DNA of 64,000 bases, from positions 6,009,265-6,073,264 of the forward strand of contig NC_085098.1 of NCBI RefSeq assembly GCF_963422355.1. Direction: 5' to 3'. Both the position numbers and the translations under genes were made by a program. The first letter of the stretch is position 1. Each line of letters opens with the position of its first letter. The notes under the pieces were generated by a model that did no database searches, had not been told where the DNA came from, and saw nothing but the letters and a program-made list of their open reading frames with translations. Shown piece by piece: positions 62,789-64,000 of the stretch. This DNA is from Corticium candelabrum (taxonomy: Eukaryota > Porifera > Homoscleromorpha > Homosclerophorida > Plakinidae).

Positions 62789-63838
62789 GCCAACCTCATT
62801 TCTTGCTCGACTAATCTCTAATCGACACTTCTCTTGCTCCTGCAGTCTCATCTGAGTCAACTGTGTCTCTTTAAATTGTTCTACCTTCAGCACAAATGTC
62901 CATCTCTCTTCAGGAACAAAGCAATCTCAAACTCATGGCATGTCACATCACCTGCAAACGTGTCTCAGCCCTTGCTCTCGCATCACACTGCCTCTGGTAA
63001 GCTTGCATCCTCTCTTCCAAGTTGAGCTGCGTTGATTCCTCACTGTCAGCCTGACGTCTAGAGAATTCATTGTCTACTTGACGTAGTTTTTGATCTAAAG
63101 ATTAATCCAACTTGTGTATTTCAAAAAGACAATATAAGAGAGACAGAAAAATGAGTCTTGCCTAAAGAAGTTGCTGTCTCTTTGCTTGAGTCATCAAAAG
63201 TTTGTGTAGCAGTGTCTGAGTGTGTTGTACTATGCTTCTGCGTTAGCTCAGACAGTAGCTGCCATAGAAATCCTGAGACGTACCACTTTATGATACAAAT
63301 TGAAATGTACATACTCAAACATACATACATACACGTACACATACGTATAAGGTATATGTACACATAGATGCTTGCATACATACAGACGAGTACATACATG
63401 TACAGACCTTTTGATTCAGTGGTTGCCAGTCCCTCCTGCAAGATTACAAACACACAATAACAACCTCAATACAAACACAACCAAACCACACATAAACTAA
63501 CAATTTTATGGTAAACTTCAGAGTCTGGTTTAATACAGAGTAGTTTTAATAAATCTCCACCCACAAATACCTAGAAAAAGCACAGATGAAAAAGTATGCA
63601 TCTTCTTCACCAATATGAGACATTGTACCTCATCTAGTTTAGTACCAGATTCAGGCAGAAATATGGCCATTGTGTATTCATATCCACAACGCTGAAGGTG
63701 GTCAACTACCAAGCTATTGGCCACTTTGTCTGCCAACGTGTTGCCTTGCTGGTTGGACAGATTTCTATCGTGTGAAGCTGGACTTAAAGGCTGGGATTCA
63801 TGCAGCAAAGAGACGAGACGACTCCGAAGCTGTGACTG
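53380..63838 (-). CDS. OFD1: OFD1, centriole/basal-body protein (first exon beyond the right edge)
   Basis: OFD1 is a centriolar satellite and distal-appendage protein needed for ciliogenesis. About 22 exons were found on the minus strand. The exon at 63838-63628 encodes the LisH region (LRSRLVSLLHES, VANSLVVDHLQRCGYEYTMA, FLPESGTKLDEV), near identical in pattern to human OFD1. Long coiled-coil exons follow at 63.4-62.0 kb and 57.97-56.47 kb. Then ESLAFLEQTKQTFERLENEA, a low-complexity Ser/Thr exon (about 55.5-54.5 kb) ending in an R/E-rich helix, IDPTMLKYMKLISQRKEEKK, and finally ALASVGGGSDDDFDW at the stop, paralleling the human terminus ELDDSW. The intron between 57971 and about 62009 contains the whole PIGN gene on the opposite strand. 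The initiator exon lies right of 64000. Confidence 0.88.
58054..60879 (+). CDS. PIGN: PIGN, GPI ethanolamine phosphate transferase 1, intronless, 941 aa
   Basis: PIGN adds ethanolamine phosphate to the first mannose of the GPI anchor in the ER membrane. The ATG at 58054 ([20 protein letters not shown]) is chosen because it aligns with the human start; an upstream in-frame ATG at 57967 would overlap the antisense OFD1 exon. The lumenal alkaline-phosphatase-like domain shows [30 protein letters not shown] with the expected threonine nucleophile, [20 protein letters not shown], and [13 protein letters not shown] long polytopic membrane region follows with [15 protein letters not shown] and [17 protein letters not shown]. 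Length is close to human PIGN (931 aa), and there is no intron, frameshift or stop. It is nested in an OFD1 intron on the opposite strand. Confidence 0.95.
   Translation: [941 protein letters not shown]
61111..61160. repeat. (CA)n microsatellite downstream of PIGN
   Basis: CA repeat inside the large OFD1 intron, UG-sense for OFD1, about 230 bp after the PIGN stop. Confidence 0.9.
61570..61959. repeat. Large inverted repeat, 165-bp arms, 59-bp loop
   Basis: Left arm 61570-61735 and right arm 61795-61959 are reverse complements with only a few mismatches (for example TCTAATCGAATG against TCTAATTGAATG). The loop spans 61736-61794. No target duplication was evident at the outer ends. It lies in the OFD1 intron between PIGN and the next OFD1 exon and could fold as a long RNA hairpin from either strand. 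Confidence 0.9.
62698..62787. repeat. (CA)n microsatellite immediately after an OFD1 5' splice site
   Basis: About 44 CA units on the plus strand. In OFD1 sense the exon ends AATGAG, the donor reads GTTGGCG, and the UG repeat begins within 10 nt. Confidence 0.95.
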
Positions 63839-63898
63839 AGAAACAACATATAAATTGTGTGAAATAGAATTGCAGTGGTTTTGTGATTGCATTGTCCG

Positions 63899-64000
63899 AT
63901 GGAATGTCTGTCTGTGTGACTGTCTGCCTATCCGTCCGTCCGTCTGTGTTTGACTCTGTCTGTCTCTGTGTGCCTGTCTGTTTGTCTGTCTGTCTGTCTG
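63899..64000. repeat. Degenerate (CTGT)n repeat at the right edge
   Basis: Imperfect CTGT/CCGT repeat in the first visible OFD1 intron, continuing past the window end. Confidence 0.85.

Overview
The window is metazoan nuclear DNA. Almost every gene is split by short GT-AG introns, introns and intergenic gaps carry long CA/GT microsatellites and small inverted-repeat transposons, and the gene set (a BMP-type SMAD, DLC/STARD-type and ARHGAP6-type RhoGAPs, the centriolar protein OFD1, RADX) is animal. The compact layout, together with a DUF4838 protein and a cysteine desulfurase/TtcA-like fusion that are absent from vertebrates as far as I know, suggests a sponge or another early-branching invertebrate. 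That placement is inference, not proof.

Layout. 1-16882: two tandem ABCB (P-glycoprotein/MDR) transporter genes on the minus strand, the first cut by the left edge. A 3.1 kb spacer between them holds a 751-bp transposon with 9-bp target duplications and a 123-bp tandem repeat. The introns of the second gene hold several non-autonomous DNA transposons and a segmental duplication. 16883-18789: repeat-rich spacer. 18790-21989: a divergent pair, a five-exon fatty-acid-hydroxylase-family gene (minus) and an intronless secreted DUF4838 gene (plus), sharing a 267-bp promoter with E-box repeats. 22664-25622: RADX (minus). 26024-30838: ARHGAP6-like RhoGAP (minus). 31329-36294, with probable alternative first exons up to about 38.9 kb: a DLC1/STARD13-type SAM-RhoGAP-START gene (minus). 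40554-48899: a many-exon gene (minus) fusing a PLP-dependent cysteine-desulfurase-like domain to a TtcA-like PP-loop tRNA thiolase. It is head-to-head, 74 bp apart, with ALG5 (48974-51205, plus). A SMAD1/5/9 orthologue follows (51396-53113, plus). 53380 to the right edge: OFD1 (minus), with an intact intronless PIGN gene (58054-60879, plus) nested in one of its introns.

Themes. ALG5 and PIGN both serve ER glycoconjugate assembly, N-glycan donor and GPI anchor respectively. The two RhoGAPs are adjacent, face the same way and both end in class I PDZ-ligand-like tails. The fusion gene joins a potential sulfur-releasing enzyme to a potential tRNA-thiolating enzyme and is my best candidate for an under-described system. 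ALG5 followed by a SMAD1/5/9 gene in the same orientation matches, from memory, human 13q13 and may be very old microsynteny. No rRNA, tRNA, CRISPR or virus-derived gene was recognised by eye. Exon edges are hand-read and approximate unless a splice phase is stated.
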